Positions 41,119-50,384 of a stretch of DNA of 64,000 nt are shown piece after piece (within the stretch, counting starts at the first letter, position 1; every line of letters starts with the position of its first letter). Where the stretch lies: contig NZ_LMSA01000004.1 in assembly GCF_001427985.1 (NCBI RefSeq), forward strand, positions 148,123 to 212,122, given 5' to 3'. Source of the DNA: Knoellia sp. Soil729. Its GTDB lineage: Bacteria; Actinomycetota; Actinomycetes; Actinomycetales; Dermatophilaceae. The notes below the pieces were generated by a model, which saw only the letters and a list, made by a program, of their open reading frames with translations, searched no databases and was not told where the DNA came from. A program made the position numbers and the translations under genes.

Positions 41119-41280
41119 GTTCACTCCGTTGTGAATGGTGTTGCCGCCCGTCGCACGAGCGGACCGCCCCTCGTCGGGGCGGCGACTCCATCCTCACCGG
41201 GCCAGCCCGAAATTGCCACTGCTGAACCGATTCTGACCACTCTTATGGGCCATGTCAGCCCGATTCGTCACAATGAGCCC

Positions 41281-42402
41281 ATGACACGACGGGTCGCCCG
41301 CGACTGGGTGCTGCGCCGGCGGATGGCTGTTCAGCGGCTGTCCGCCGCGCCCCTCCCCCACGCCTCGGACGCCGTCCGCCTGCTCACCTGTGTCCAGTCG
41401 CAGGACGCACCTCTGGCAGCCCACTCACTCGCGATGCGCTCGTGCGACACCTCGTATGCCGGTGTGCTGGCAGTGCAGTCGGCCGGCGGTTGGGTGCGCA
41501 CGCACATCCTGCGGCCCACCTGGCACTTCGTCGCACCCGAGGACCTGCGCTGGATCCAGTCGCTCACCGGCGCCAAGGTCGAAGGCGGTATGCCGGCACA
41601 GCACCAGCGTCTGGGGATCACCGCCCGCGTCATCGACTCAGGCATCGAGGTGCTCCGTGAGGTCCTGCGGGGAGGCACGGCCCTGACCCGCAAGGAGCTC
41701 ACACCACAGTTCGTTGCTGCGGGGTTGCCGGGCCCAGGCCAGCCGCTCGCGCACCAGCTCATCAGCGCCGAGGTGCGCTCCGTCATCTGCTCCGGGCCCC
41801 CTCGCGGCACCGAGCACACGTACGTCCTCGTCGACGAGGCGATCCCCCCTGCACCGTCGGACTCCTGGTCACGCGAGCAGGCGCTCGTCGAGCTCACCCA
41901 CCGCTTCTACGCCGGCCACGGACCCGCCTCGGAGCGGGACCTCCAACGGTGGAGCGGTCTCACCCTCACCGAGATCCGTTCTGCCACAGCCGAGCTGACG
42001 ACCCCCGCGTCTTTGCGCTCCACGCATCCCTTGGAGTCGGTCGAGTGCGAGGGCCAGACCCTCTGGTTCGACCCGACGGTGAGCGCTCACGCGACCCGGG
42101 AGCATCCGGCATACCTGCTGTCGACGTTCGACGAGGCGGCACTGACCTACCCGAGCACCGGCTTCCCGCGGCGCGACCACGACGCCGACCGCGCCCGGCT
42201 CGTCTCGCAGTCAGGCGGCGGTGTCGTCATCGTCCAGGGTCGGGACGTCGGCACGTTCAAGCGCAAGGTCGAACCCAGCCGCACCCTCGTCACCGTGAGC
42301 GCCGACGTCGACCTCACCTCCGGCGAGCGCGACGCCATCGCCGTGGCCGCGCAGTTCCTCGCCGACTTCCACGAGCGCCCACTCCACCTCACCTTTACCT
42401 GA
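41281..42402 (+). CDS. Winged-helix DNA-binding protein, AlkZ/AlkX-like (HTH_42)
   Basis: A 373-residue protein of the HTH_42 superfamily. LLTCVQSQDAPLAAHSLAMRS contains the QxQ motif (Q-S-Q) that forms the active site in AlkZ-type DNA glycosylases. GWVRTHILRPTWHFVAPEDLRWI and PASERDLQRWSGLTLTEI are the winged-helix elements. Family members excise alkylated bases or open interstrand crosslinks. A repair role is inferred; it is not next to other repair genes. Confidence 0.85.
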   Translation: MTRRVARDWVLRRRMAVQRLSAAPLPHASDAVRLLTCVQSQDAPLAAHSLAMRSCDTSYAGVLAVQSAGGWVRTHILRPTWHFVAPEDLRWIQSLTGAKVEGGMPAQHQRLGITARVIDSGIEVLREVLRGGTALTRKELTPQFVAAGLPGPGQPLAHQLISAEVRSVICSGPPRGTEHTYVLVDEAIPPAPSDSWSREQALVELTHRFYAGHGPASERDLQRWSGLTLTEIRSATAELTTPASLRSTHPLESVECEGQTLWFDPTVSAHATREHPAYLLSTFDEAALTYPSTGFPRRDHDADRARLVSQSGGGVVIVQGRDVGTFKRKVEPSRTLVTVSADVDLTSGERDAIAVAAQFLADFHERPLHLTFT

Positions 42403-42419
42403 CATCCACCACGCCGTCC

Positions 42420-42463
42420 CACTGATTGCCCGTTGGGCCGTTGCACTGATTGCGCGTTGAGGC
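42420..42463. repeat. Paired decamer repeat ATTGCSCGTT, copy B
   Basis: CACTGATTGCCCGTTG (from 42420) and CACTGATTGCGCGTTG (from 42444) form a direct repeat with a 24-base period between the convergent AlkZ-like and GNAT genes. The same C then G versions occur in the same order at 36359-36410. Confidence 0.5.
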
Positions 42464-42466
42464 AGT

Positions 42467-43039
42467 TCAGACGCGCGCGTCCCACTCCTCGCGCAGGATC
42501 GCGTAGGTGCAGCCGTCGATCCAGCCGAGCTCGTGGTGCCAGGAGTCCCGGACGCCGTACTGCTCCAGGCGCATGCCGACCTTCTCGAGGATCCTGCGCG
42601 ATGCGGGGTTGTCGGCGAAGCACCCAGCCGTCACCCGGCGCAGGCCCAGCTCGTCGAAGGCCAGCGACAACAGGTTGCGGGCGATCTCGGTGGCGTAGCC
42701 CCGGCCCGCGTGCGCCGGGTCGATGGTGTAGCCAAGCATCCCCTCGACCCTCAGGCTCTCGGGAGCATCGTCCTGGCCCATGCCGTCGACCACCTCCAGC
42801 ATGCCGCTGCCGACCGGTTGGTCCCCCACGAGCGCGACGCATGAGTGGTCGTACGGCTCGTCCACCGACGTGAGCCACTTCTCCCGGAACACGACCGGGT
42901 CGACCGTCGCCCGGATCAGCCAGCGTTGGACTTCCGGCGTGTTGCGGTAGGTCAACATCTGGTCGACGTCCTTCCCCGTCACCGGTCGCAGCGTGAGTCG
43001 CTCAGTTGTGCGCGGCCAGGCAATGGCGCCAGAAGTCAC
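42467..43039 (-). CDS. GNAT-family acetyltransferase, RimJ/RimL type
   Basis: A 190-residue protein. TERLTLRPVTGKDVDQMLTYR is the typical RimJ/RimL opening, GYTIDPAHAGRGYATEIARNLL holds the acetyl-CoA loop (GRGYAT), and GCFADNPASRRILEKVGMRLEQ is the closing motif. The start is uncertain: GTG at 43039 (VTSGAIAWP) fits the family, while the open frame runs to 43123. It probably acetylates a protein N-terminus or small amine. Confidence 0.85.
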   Translation of the reverse strand: MTSGAIAWPRTTERLTLRPVTGKDVDQMLTYRNTPEVQRWLIRATVDPVVFREKWLTSVDEPYDHSCVALVGDQPVGSGMLEVVDGMGQDDAPESLRVEGMLGYTIDPAHAGRGYATEIARNLLSLAFDELGLRRVTAGCFADNPASRRILEKVGMRLEQYGVRDSWHHELGWIDGCTYAILREEWDARV

Positions 43040-43142
43040 GTGGCCCTGCCTATCAGGCGAAGGACCCTCCCCACCAACAGTTTTGGGGCGAACGCCGGGC
43101 CCTCCAAGCGGGGCTGGGCCCAACAGCTCCGCCCGCTGGCCA

Positions 43143-44624
43143 TCAGGACTGCACGATCACGGCACGTGCAGTAGCTGCGACCCCTTGGTCGGTCCCGGTG
43201 ACGCGCCAGCCCACGCGCGCTGCCCCCGCCAACGTGGTGAGGACATCCAAGGTGGGGCTGCCGGCAGGAGGAGCCGCGCGCCTGTCGTTGTCGATGCGCC
43301 AGCCCATGCCGTGCAGGATGCGGCTGACCTCATCCCTCCAGCCCTCCATCGGACTGCCACTGCCCGCCACCGCAAGCGCGGCCCAACCTGCCTGTCGTTC
43401 GAAGTCCCCGCGCCCCAGAGGCAGCCGAGCCGCGACGTGCCGCCAGAGGCTCTGGGGGTCCGCGCGGCAGCGGACTGCGACAGCCGTGGGAGTCAGTTGC
43501 CCCTTGCGGACGTTCACCAGCCCCAGCGCACGAGCCGAGTCGCGAACCTGACCAACTGGAGGGGTCAGGTCCTCGCGATTGACCTTGCCGATCCACCAGC
43601 TCGAGATTCCACTGCGCTCAGCGAACGCCTCGACAACTGCGGGAGGCAGGTATCCCGCCGAAGTGAGCCTCACGCCGTCGCCGATGACATCGAGGAACTC
43701 CGCGTAGGTCCGGGTGACGCGGGCGGCCTCGGCGTCCGCCAGCTCGGCCGGTTCACGCCAGGGGACTCGGTCGAGGGCCTCGTGCAGAACGAGAACTCCT
43801 CGACGGGAGAGCTGGTCGAGCAGGTCACCGAGCTCGGCCACCACGGCGACGGGCCGCGAAGCATCGCCACCATCGACCGCCGCGCTTGCGCCGCGCGCCA
43901 GAGCGGCATTGACCTCGTCGGCATCGAACCGATCCGGGTGCCAGTCGAGAGGCAACCAGTCGCGGGCATGGCTCGCATCGTCGAAGACGTCAGGGAGGTG
44001 CTTCGGCGAGTAGTCGCTGCGGACCCAGGCTGCGAGATCGCGGTAGCCGCCGATACCGCCGCAGTCCTCCGGAGGACAGGCGCCGCGTCCGCCGGTGCAA
44101 CGGACCTGCGCTGGGGGCTCGTCGAGGACCTCTTCGACGGACAGCACATGGTCCCAACCGTCTCCGAAGTCGTACTCGTACCAGAGCTGGTCGCCCTTGC
44201 CGGTAACGAGCTGGTCCAGACGGACCTCGTCCTCCAGGGCCCCTTCCTCGCCCTCCTCGACGTCCCAGCCCGTGATGAAGTACGCAGACCGGTAGTCGCC
44301 CCCGGTGCGGAACCTGTGGAGGTGGCTGTCGGTCCATCCCATGGCGAGCTGAATCGCGTCGTGCACCTCGGGCAGTGTCAGGTCGCCGGGAAGCTCCAGC
44401 CGTCTCCAGACCGGCGGCTTGGTCCCCCGCAGGTCCAGGCGTACGCGGAAACCGCGGACCTGCGCCGGCGCCGGAGCCACCACGGGGGTCGGCGTGCGAA
44501 GCATCTCCTCGAGGTGGGCGGTCTGACGAGCGAGCAGCGTCTCCAGCACGGCCCCTGCGTCATCGCCCGCCCCGTGACCTCCGAGCAAGGCCGCCAGAAG
44601 CTCCGATTCCGATGGTGTGGCCAC
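43143..44624 (-). CDS. Plasmid pRiA4b ORF-3 family protein
   Basis: A 493-residue protein. The region 55-190 (GFRVRLDLRGTKPPVWRRLELPGDLTL, AIQLAMGWTDSHLHRF, YEYDFGDGWDHVLSVE) is the MM3350/pRiA4b ORF-3 fold, whose biochemical role is unknown. The C-terminal 250 residues contain SRRGVLVLHEALDRVPW and SAGYLPPAVVEAFAERSG, an arrangement seen in longer actinobacterial members. It is a soluble protein. Downstream, the gene ends 104 bases before the GNAT start. Confidence 0.85.
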   Translation of the reverse strand: MATPSESELLAALLGGHGAGDDAGAVLETLLARQTAHLEEMLRTPTPVVAPAPAQVRGFRVRLDLRGTKPPVWRRLELPGDLTLPEVHDAIQLAMGWTDSHLHRFRTGGDYRSAYFITGWDVEEGEEGALEDEVRLDQLVTGKGDQLWYEYDFGDGWDHVLSVEEVLDEPPAQVRCTGGRGACPPEDCGGIGGYRDLAAWVRSDYSPKHLPDVFDDASHARDWLPLDWHPDRFDADEVNAALARGASAAVDGGDASRPVAVVAELGDLLDQLSRRGVLVLHEALDRVPWREPAELADAEAARVTRTYAEFLDVIGDGVRLTSAGYLPPAVVEAFAERSGISSWWIGKVNREDLTPPVGQVRDSARALGLVNVRKGQLTPTAVAVRCRADPQSLWRHVAARLPLGRGDFERQAGWAALAVAGSGSPMEGWRDEVSRILHGMGWRIDNDRRAAPPAGSPTLDVLTTLAGAARVGWRVTGTDQGVAATARAVIVQS

Positions 44625-44675
44625 GGCGTCCAGTCAACCACCGGCCCCACCGAGCGGCCAGTGGCGACACAGCAA

Positions 44676-44709
44676 AGGGCGCCCCGCGCGAACAATGGCG
44701 GGGCGCCCT
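44676..44709 (-). terminator. Hairpin downstream of the LysM gene
   Basis: AGGGCGCCCCGC (44676-44687) and GCGGGGCGCCCT (44698-44709) form a perfect 12-bp stem around a 10-base loop, 100 bases past the LysM stop on the minus strand and before the pRiA4b-type gene. Confidence 0.7.
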
Positions 44710-44808
44710 CGGTGCTGAGTCGGCGAGGGGTCGAAGCTCGGCCAGGGACTCAGGACCGAACCGGGGTCGAAGCGGTTCGGAGTGGGTGGCTCGTTCAGCG
44801 CGCGAGCG

Positions 44809-45216
44809 TCACTGCTGCGGGATGACGAGAGACTGGCCGGCGCGCACCTGCGCGCTGGACAGGTCATTGGCGGCTTGGATCTCGGCGACACCGGTGGCAA
44901 CCGAGACGCCGCTGAGGTGCTCGGCCGCGATCTGGGACAGCGTCTGGCCCTGCTGCACGGTGACCGTCTCGACGGGAGGCGAGGCGGCGGCGCCTCCGGT
45001 GAAGGCGAGGAACGCGGCGACCAGAGCGGCGAGCACGATTGCGCCCGAGATGAACAGTCGGCCGATGCGGGTCAGCCGCAGGGTCGGCTGCGAGACCTCG
45101 CGGACCGCGTCGCCCGTGGGCACGAGGACGAGACGGGGCTGAGGCGTGCGACGCGGAAGGCTCCGCGGAACGGCATACCCATTGGTGGTGCCGTCCAGCA
45201 CTGCAACTGCACTCAT
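44809..45216 (-). CDS. LysM membrane protein, ChiZ/Rv2719c-like SOS cell-division factor
   Basis: A 135-residue protein with a cytoplasmic basic N-terminus, one transmembrane helix ([18 protein letters not shown], about 55-72) and a C-terminal LysM domain ([38 protein letters not shown]). AGGAGG lies just before the ATG. It is divergent from lexA with three SOS boxes in the 197-base gap. Mycobacterial Rv2719c/ChiZ has the same layout and neighbour and stalls division after DNA damage; the same role is inferred here. Confidence 0.85.
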   Translation of the reverse strand: MSAVAVLDGTTNGYAVPRSLPRRTPQPRLVLVPTGDAVREVSQPTLRLTRIGRLFISGAIVLAALVAAFLAFTGGAAASPPVETVTVQQGQTLSQIAAEHLSGVSVATGVAEIQAANDLSSAQVRAGQSLVIPQQ

Positions 45217-45243
45217 GGTGTCCTCCTGGGTCGATGTCACGAT

Positions 45244-45326
45244 CGAAACGATGTTCGAACGAACGCTTGTACGATTTCTAGCACAGATGTTCGACGACTT
45301 CAAGACACGCGTCGAACAGGTGTTTG
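45244..45326. promoter_or_regulatory. Three LexA (SOS) boxes shared by lexA and the LysM gene
   Basis: Against the Gram-positive box CGAAC-N4-GTTCG: CGAAA-CGAT-GTTCG (45244-45257), CGAAC-GCTT-GTACG (45260-45273) and CGAAC-AGGT-GTTTG (45313-45326) each have one mismatch. Their position between the divergent genes supports joint repression by LexA and lexA autoregulation. Confidence 0.85.
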
Positions 45327-45412
45327 ATCCGCGAGCACGAACTCCGTACGCTGCTTCCATGTCAGGAAGCCAATCAGGCACCACTGACAACGCCCTTCGA
45401 GGAGACGAATTC

Positions 45413-46162
45413 ATGAGCGACAAGCGCCGCCAGGACGCCGACGACGTTGTCCATGAGCTGCCCGATCGCGATCCCGGTGACGGCACGCTGACCCAGCGCC
45501 AACGCAAGGTGCTCGAGGTCATCCGCAACTCCGTGGACCGGCGCGGCTACCCGCCGAGCATGCGCGAGATCGGCCAGGCCGTCGGCCTCACCTCCCCCAG
45601 CTCGGTGTCGCACCAGTTGCACGCCCTCGAGAAGAAGGGCTACCTGCGCCGCGACCCCAACCGGCCGCGCGCGCTCGAGGTCATCTCCCCCGACACCCCG
45701 ACCGACATCCGCGGCTACCGCGGTGGGGCCACGCCCGACGACATCGACGCGGATCTCGACCCGACCGGCTCCGGCGACGCGAGGCCCGAGGCGAGCTACG
45801 TGCCGGTCCTGGGACAGATCGCCGCCGGTGTGCCGATCCTCGCCGAGGAGACGGTCGACGAGGTCTTCCCGCTGCCGAAGCAGATCGTCGGCGAGGGCTC
45901 GCTCTTCCTGCTCAAGGTCGTCGGCGAGTCGATGATCGACGCCGCGATCTGCGACGGCGACTGGGTGGTCGTGCGTCAGCAGCCCAACGCCGACAACGGT
46001 GACATCGTCGCCGCGATGCTCGACAACGAGGCGACGGTCAAGACGTTCAAGCGCAAGGACGGCAAGCTCTGGCTGCTGCCGCACAACCCGGCCTTCGACC
46101 CGATCGACGGCGACCACGCGACGATCCTGGGCAAGGTCACCGCGGTCCTGCGGCGCATCTGA
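45413..46162 (+). CDS. lexA: SOS-response repressor LexA
   Basis: A 249-residue protein. The N-terminal winged helix ([43 protein letters not shown]) binds the SOS box. GQIAAGVPI holds the Ala-Gly self-cleavage bond (about 138-139). The catalytic pair is Ser173 in VGESMID and a lysine near 210 in [11 protein letters not shown]. RecA-stimulated self-cleavage derepresses DNA-damage genes. I chose the ATG at 45413 because GGAG precedes it; an upstream ATG at 45359 lacks a ribosome site. Confidence 0.95.
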   Translation: MSDKRRQDADDVVHELPDRDPGDGTLTQRQRKVLEVIRNSVDRRGYPPSMREIGQAVGLTSPSSVSHQLHALEKKGYLRRDPNRPRALEVISPDTPTDIRGYRGGATPDDIDADLDPTGSGDARPEASYVPVLGQIAAGVPILAEETVDEVFPLPKQIVGEGSLFLLKVVGESMIDAAICDGDWVVVRQQPNADNGDIVAAMLDNEATVKTFKRKDGKLWLLPHNPAFDPIDGDHATILGKVTAVLRRI

Positions 46163-46177
46163 GCCGGAGCGGCGGGC

Positions 46178-46600
46178 TCAGCCCATCATCTCGTCGATCG
46201 CCCGCTGGATCTCCTCGGGCGTCATGCTCGGCTGCGTCTGCAGGAGCCACTCGTGGCCGAAGGGGTCACGCACCCGACCTCCTCGCGCACCGTACGGCTG
46301 GTCCGCCACCTCGAACACGATCTCGGCGCCAGCAGCCACGGCACGCCCGGCCACCGCGTCCGGGTCCTCGCACACGACATCGACGATGACGGGCACCCCG
46401 CCGAGCCGGGCGGGAGAGCGGTCCGTGTCGTCCTCGTCCTTGAGCGAGATGAAGCCGCCGAGCAGCTGCATCGAGGCCATGACGACCGTGTCCCCGGCGG
46501 TGTACTTCTCCACGACCCGGGCGTCAAACGCCTTCTCATAGAAGGCGATGGCTGCGGGAGCGTCGTGGACGACGAGCTTGGGACGAAGCATGGAAGGCAT
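46178..46600 (-). CDS. VOC-family (glyoxalase/PhnB-like) protein
   Basis: A 140-residue protein: LRPKLVVHDAPAAIAFYEKAFDARVVEKY, VVMASMQLLGGFISLKDED, and RVRDPFGHEWLLQTQ form the paired beta-alpha-beta-beta-beta units of the VOC fold. The C-terminal MTPEEIQRAIDEMMG helix is common in PhnB-like members. Metal-dependent lyase, dioxygenase or resistance activities occur in this superfamily, and the substrate cannot be inferred. Starts at 46600 and 46591 are both possible. Confidence 0.85.
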   Translation of the reverse strand: MPSMLRPKLVVHDAPAAIAFYEKAFDARVVEKYTAGDTVVMASMQLLGGFISLKDEDDTDRSPARLGGVPVIVDVVCEDPDAVAGRAVAAGAEIVFEVADQPYGARGGRVRDPFGHEWLLQTQPSMTPEEIQRAIDEMMG

Positions 46601-46644
46601 CGCCCCACCCAACGCCCGTCCGGCCAGGACGTCAACCGTCGAGG

Positions 46645-47529
46645 TCAGTCGGAGCCGGCCATCACCCGCGGCAGAGTGACCTCCGCCAAGGCACTCAGCG
46701 TGACGCCGAGCGGTGCATCGATGCGATGCGTGGTCTCGGCTTCTGCGCGCGTGGGGCCCTTCGTGACGACGACGACCGGTATGCCGTGTGCGGCCGCCCG
46801 CCGCACGAACCGGTAGCCGCTCATCACCTTCAGGGACGACCCCAGCACCACGAGGACCGGCGCCGCGTCGGTGAGGGCGAAGCACTGCTCGACCCGCGGC
46901 TTGGGCACGGAACCGCCGAAGAAGACGACGTCGGGCTTGAGGGTGTCCTCACGGCATACGAGACAGCGCGGAGCGATGAAGGACTGCACCGCCTCGTCGT
47001 CAAGCACGATGTCGCCATCGGGACGGATCTGGCTGCTCACCCGCGAACCGTCACCGACGAGCCCCAGTGCGAGAGAAGCGAACTCGGGGTTGGCGTCGTG
47101 CATGTAGGCCTGCACGAGGTCGCGGTCGACCCGCTCCTCGCAGGTGAGGCAGACGACCTCGGCAAGGTTGCCGTGCAGCTCGATGACGTCCGTGGCGCCA
47201 GCACTCTGGTGGAGACCGTCCACGTTCTGCGTGATGATCGGGCCGAAGGCTCCCGCTCGTTGCAGCGCGGCCACGGCGAAGTGGCCCGCGTTGGGCTCGG
47301 CCGCGGTGAAGCGCTGCCACCCGATGAAGCTGCGTGCCCAGTAGCGCTGCCGCGCAGCACTGGTCGCGGTGAACTCCTGGTGTGACATGGGGGTGACTCG
47401 GCGGTTGCCGTCGGGCCCGCGGTAGTCGGGGATGCCGCTCTCGGTGGAGATGCCGGCACCGGTGAGGACGAGCGCCGGCCCCCGCTCGCGCAGCAGCGCG
47501 GCGACCTCACCGACCGAAACCTCACTCAT
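46645..47529 (-). CDS. Sir2-family NAD-dependent protein deacylase
   Basis: A 294-residue sirtuin. LVLTGAGISTESGIPDYRGPDG and ITQNVDGLHQSAGA bind NAD, ELHGN carries the catalytic histidine, and CLTCEERVD with CLVCREDTLKPDVVFFGG supplies the four zinc cysteines. The sequence style resembles SIRT4-like class II sirtuins. It removes acyl groups from lysines while splitting NAD. ATG at 47529 is preferred; GTG at 47544 is an alternative. Confidence 0.92.
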   Translation of the reverse strand: MSEVSVGEVAALLRERGPALVLTGAGISTESGIPDYRGPDGNRRVTPMSHQEFTATSAARQRYWARSFIGWQRFTAAEPNAGHFAVAALQRAGAFGPIITQNVDGLHQSAGATDVIELHGNLAEVVCLTCEERVDRDLVQAYMHDANPEFASLALGLVGDGSRVSSQIRPDGDIVLDDEAVQSFIAPRCLVCREDTLKPDVVFFGGSVPKPRVEQCFALTDAAPVLVVLGSSLKVMSGYRFVRRAAAHGIPVVVVTKGPTRAEAETTHRIDAPLGVTLSALAEVTLPRVMAGSD

Positions 47530-47593
47530 GACCTCACGACTCACCCCGACATCGTAGGCACCCGGCGAGCCCAGCCCACATTCGTGCAACAGG

Positions 47594-48253
47594 TCATGGA
47601 TGGCTCGGGTCGCGACCGAGCCCGGCGTCCCGCGCCCTGATGATCGCCTGGGTCCGATCGGCAACCTGGAGCTTGGCGAAGATGCGTGAGACGTTGTTCG
47701 CGATGGTCTTCGCGGCAAAGCCGAGTGCGTGGCCGATCTCGGCGTTCGTCCGCCCCGCAGCGATGTGGTCGAGGATCTCACGCTCCCGTGGGGTCAGCTC
47801 CGGGAACGACTGGTCCTGGCTCTCCCGTGGCGAGGTGAGGAAGGCCAGCACGCGCTCGGCCACCCCAGGTCCGAACACGACCTCACCTGCGGCGACGCCG
47901 CGGATCGCTCGCAGGATGTCGTCCTGCTCCGCGCCCTTGACGAGATAGCCCCGGGCGCCCGCGCGGACGGCGGCAAACACCGCATCATCGTCTACGGACA
48001 TGGTGAGGACGAGCACCCCGGTCTGCGGCGAGAGGCGCGCGACCTCGCGCGTTGCGGCATACCCGTTGAGCTCTGGCATGTCGAGGTCGAGCAGCGCGAC
48101 ATCGGGCTTCGTCAGAACCACCTGACGCACTGCGTCCTTGCCATCGGCCGCGACACCAACCAGCTCGAGGTCGGGGATCGAGTCGATGAGCGCACTGAGT
48201 CCGGCTCGCACGATCGGATGGTCGTCGGCCACCACGACCCGAAGGACGTTCAT
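47594..48253 (-). CDS. NarL/LuxR-type response regulator
   Basis: A 219-residue protein. The receiver (VVVADDHPIVRAGLSAL, phospho-acceptor Asp in VALLDLDMPELNG near residue 54, conserved Lys in GYLVKGAEQD) is joined to a LuxR helix-turn-helix (LTPREREILDHIAAGRTNAEIG, AKTIANNVSRIFAKL). Its start overlaps the stop of the sensor kinase by four bases. Phosphorylated by that kinase, it likely acts on promoters such as the one between 50343 and 50480. Confidence 0.93.
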   Translation of the reverse strand: MNVLRVVVADDHPIVRAGLSALIDSIPDLELVGVAADGKDAVRQVVLTKPDVALLDLDMPELNGYAATREVARLSPQTGVLVLTMSVDDDAVFAAVRAGARGYLVKGAEQDDILRAIRGVAAGEVVFGPGVAERVLAFLTSPRESQDQSFPELTPREREILDHIAAGRTNAEIGHALGFAAKTIANNVSRIFAKLQVADRTQAIIRARDAGLGRDPSHP

Positions 48254-50343
48254 GGCAACACGGAAGGCATCGGCGATGCCCGGGTCGGCGATCGCACGGG
48301 CAGCGAGACGCGGATGATCCCGCCCTCCGGTCCGGGTCCGGCCTCGAACACGCCCCCCAGCTCGGTGGCCCGGTCGGACATGGAGTGCAGCCCCACACCC
48401 GGCACCCAGGGTCCACCCGTCAAGCCATTGTCGACGACCTCGATCTCGAGCTGCTCAGAACACGTGAGGGTCAGCCGAGCGCGGTGGGCCGAGGAGTGAC
48501 GCACGACGTTGTTGAGCGCCTCCACTGCGATGCGGTAGCCCGCGACCTCCACGGCCGCCGGCAGCTCTGGCAGGTCCGCGGGCGCACTGATACCTACGTC
48601 GAGGGCGCCACCGTCGGACGACCGGGTGAGCAGGGACGCGTACTGGGTCAGCGCATCGACCAGACCGAGCTCATCGAGCGCCGCTGGGCGCAGAGCATCC
48701 ACGACACGGCGCAGCTCGGACAACGTCGTGCGAGTGTCGCGACGCAACGAGTGGAGGAGCTCTCCCACCTCGGCGTGATCCCCACCCAGGATGTTGGCGG
48801 CAGCATCAGCGGTCAACGACATCCCGGTGAGGGCCGGCCCCAGTCCGTCATGCAGGTCGCGTCGAAGCCGGCGTCGCTCCTCCTCCCGCGCGACCACGAT
48901 CCGCTCACGGGACGCCTGCAGGTGGGCGGTGAGCTCCACGGCTCTCACCGCCACCGCGACGATGACCGCCACCACCTCGAGTGCCTGGCGGTCGCGTGCC
49001 GAGAGCTCACGCTCCCCCACGCGCGGCGAGACGTCGAGAGAACCCACGGGCTCACCGGCATACGCCAGGGGCAGCTGTACGACGAGTGGGCTCGGCGTGC
49101 CCGACTCGGCCACCGTCACACCGCCCGTGGAGACCGCGACGAAAGGTAGTCGCAGTGCCTCACGGATGGAGCCGGCCACGTCGTGGAGGGGATCGTGCCC
49201 CACCGCCAGGCGAGCCCCGACCCGCGAGACCACCCGGCCCGGCTCGTGGCTGTCACCGTAGATCACACGGTCCACGACCCGCTGCAACCGTGGAAGGACC
49301 GGGGCGAGCGCCAGTGCCACGACGACCGCCGAGATGCCGGCCCGACCGGTCGCCTCGACGGCCAGGTCGGCGAGGACTCCGGCGACGAGGACGTAGAGCA
49401 GGATCGCGAACAGCATGAGACCGGCCCAGGCGACGGCTCGCGACACCACGAGCCGGATGTCGAGGACCTGATGTCGCACGATCGCCACCGTGAGGGCGAT
49501 CGGGATGAGAGGGATGGCGAGCAGGACACCGACCGGTGTCCCGGCGACGTAGGACCACGGCACGACGATGGCGAACACGACGGTCGCCGCCAGCAGGAGC
49601 CACAGCAGCTGGCGCCGGCCCGTTTCGTCGGCCCGTCGATAGCGGACCACCAGCGCCACCACGCCGAGCGCCAGGGCGCCGGTCGTGCGGAGCTCGGCCA
49701 GGGTCCACAGCCAGCCCAGCCGGTCATAGATGGGCATCGTGAGGTAGGGCTCGGGTAGTCCCGCGGCAAGGGTCCCCGGTGAGGCCCCCATCGCGAGGAC
49801 GAACAGGGGTGCCGTGGCCGCGACGATCACCACCGCCGGACGCCAACGCCGGGAAACCGCCCGACCGTCGGGGAAGAGCAGCAGGGCCAGAGGCAGGAAC
49901 AGTGCAATGGACCAGGGCCACGAGTAGGTGAACACCGTCTCGACGAGTCGCACCGACCACGCCGGGGCGTCCGCCGCGTGCAGGACGGCGGACAGCGGCG
50001 CAGCCATGGCGCTGAGCAGGTGCCCCGCACCATCACCGACGAACAACCAGCCGATCACGTGTCGGGGTCGGTGCCACAGGATCAGCGCGCCACACAGCCC
50101 GAACGTCAACCCCATCAAGGCGTTCGTCACGATGAAGGCGTTGAATGCATCGGCCCACGAGAATCTGGCGCCGTAGGTGAGGGACGCGGACAACGCCGTC
50201 CCGCTGACGGACAGGGCCGCCAGTGTCGCGGCCAGCGCCCGGCGCCGAGAGAGGACTGCCGGCGCCGGAGAGGCAGGCGACGACGGGAAGTCGGCCGGTG
50301 GGGCAGCCGGCGAGGGTATGGCCCACGGCATGGACCCGGTCAT
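48250..50343 (-). CDS. Membrane sensor histidine kinase (HisKA_3 type)
   Basis: A 697-residue protein with eight to ten N-terminal hydrophobic segments (residues 25-330), a GAF-like linker (LRLPFVAVSTGGVTVAES), and the HisKA_3 dimerisation box EEERRRLRRDLHDGLGPALTGMSL with the phospho-accepting His. A HATPase domain (YRIAVEALNNVVRHSSA, IEVVDNGLTGG) ends the protein. It pairs with the overlapping LuxR-type regulator. Starts at 50343 or 50331 are possible. The signal is unknown. Confidence 0.9.
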   Translation of the reverse strand: MTGSMPWAIPSPAAPPADFPSSPASPAPAVLSRRRALAATLAALSVSGTALSASLTYGARFSWADAFNAFIVTNALMGLTFGLCGALILWHRPRHVIGWLFVGDGAGHLLSAMAAPLSAVLHAADAPAWSVRLVETVFTYSWPWSIALFLPLALLLFPDGRAVSRRWRPAVVIVAATAPLFVLAMGASPGTLAAGLPEPYLTMPIYDRLGWLWTLAELRTTGALALGVVALVVRYRRADETGRRQLLWLLLAATVVFAIVVPWSYVAGTPVGVLLAIPLIPIALTVAIVRHQVLDIRLVVSRAVAWAGLMLFAILLYVLVAGVLADLAVEATGRAGISAVVVALALAPVLPRLQRVVDRVIYGDSHEPGRVVSRVGARLAVGHDPLHDVAGSIREALRLPFVAVSTGGVTVAESGTPSPLVVQLPLAYAGEPVGSLDVSPRVGERELSARDRQALEVVAVIVAVAVRAVELTAHLQASRERIVVAREEERRRLRRDLHDGLGPALTGMSLTADAAANILGGDHAEVGELLHSLRRDTRTTLSELRRVVDALRPAALDELGLVDALTQYASLLTRSSDGGALDVGISAPADLPELPAAVEVAGYRIAVEALNNVVRHSSAHRARLTLTCSEQLEIEVVDNGLTGGPWVPGVGLHSMSDRATELGGVFEAGPGPEGGIIRVSLPVRSPTRASPMPSVLP

Positions 50344-50367
50344 GGACCCAGTGTGCTCGCCGTGGGG

Positions 50368-50384
50368 TTCCCGCAGGTCGGGAA
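50368..50384. promoter_or_regulatory. Inverted repeat between kinase and divergent membrane gene
   Basis: TTCCCG-CAGGT-CGGGAA is a perfect 6-bp dyad with a 5-base spacer in the 136-base region shared by the kinase (50343) and the DUF4386-like gene (50480). A second dyad, GTGGAG...CTCCAC, lies at 50443-50461. Either could be the response-regulator site. Confidence 0.4.

Noticed and set aside
40102..41280. Long N-terminal extension of the AlkZ-like gene
   Set aside because: The frame runs antisense through the subtilase gene; the family start is the ATG at 41281.
45359..45412. Alternative lexA start at 45359
   Set aside because: No ribosome site and it would add 18 non-conserved residues; GGAG precedes the ATG at 45413.
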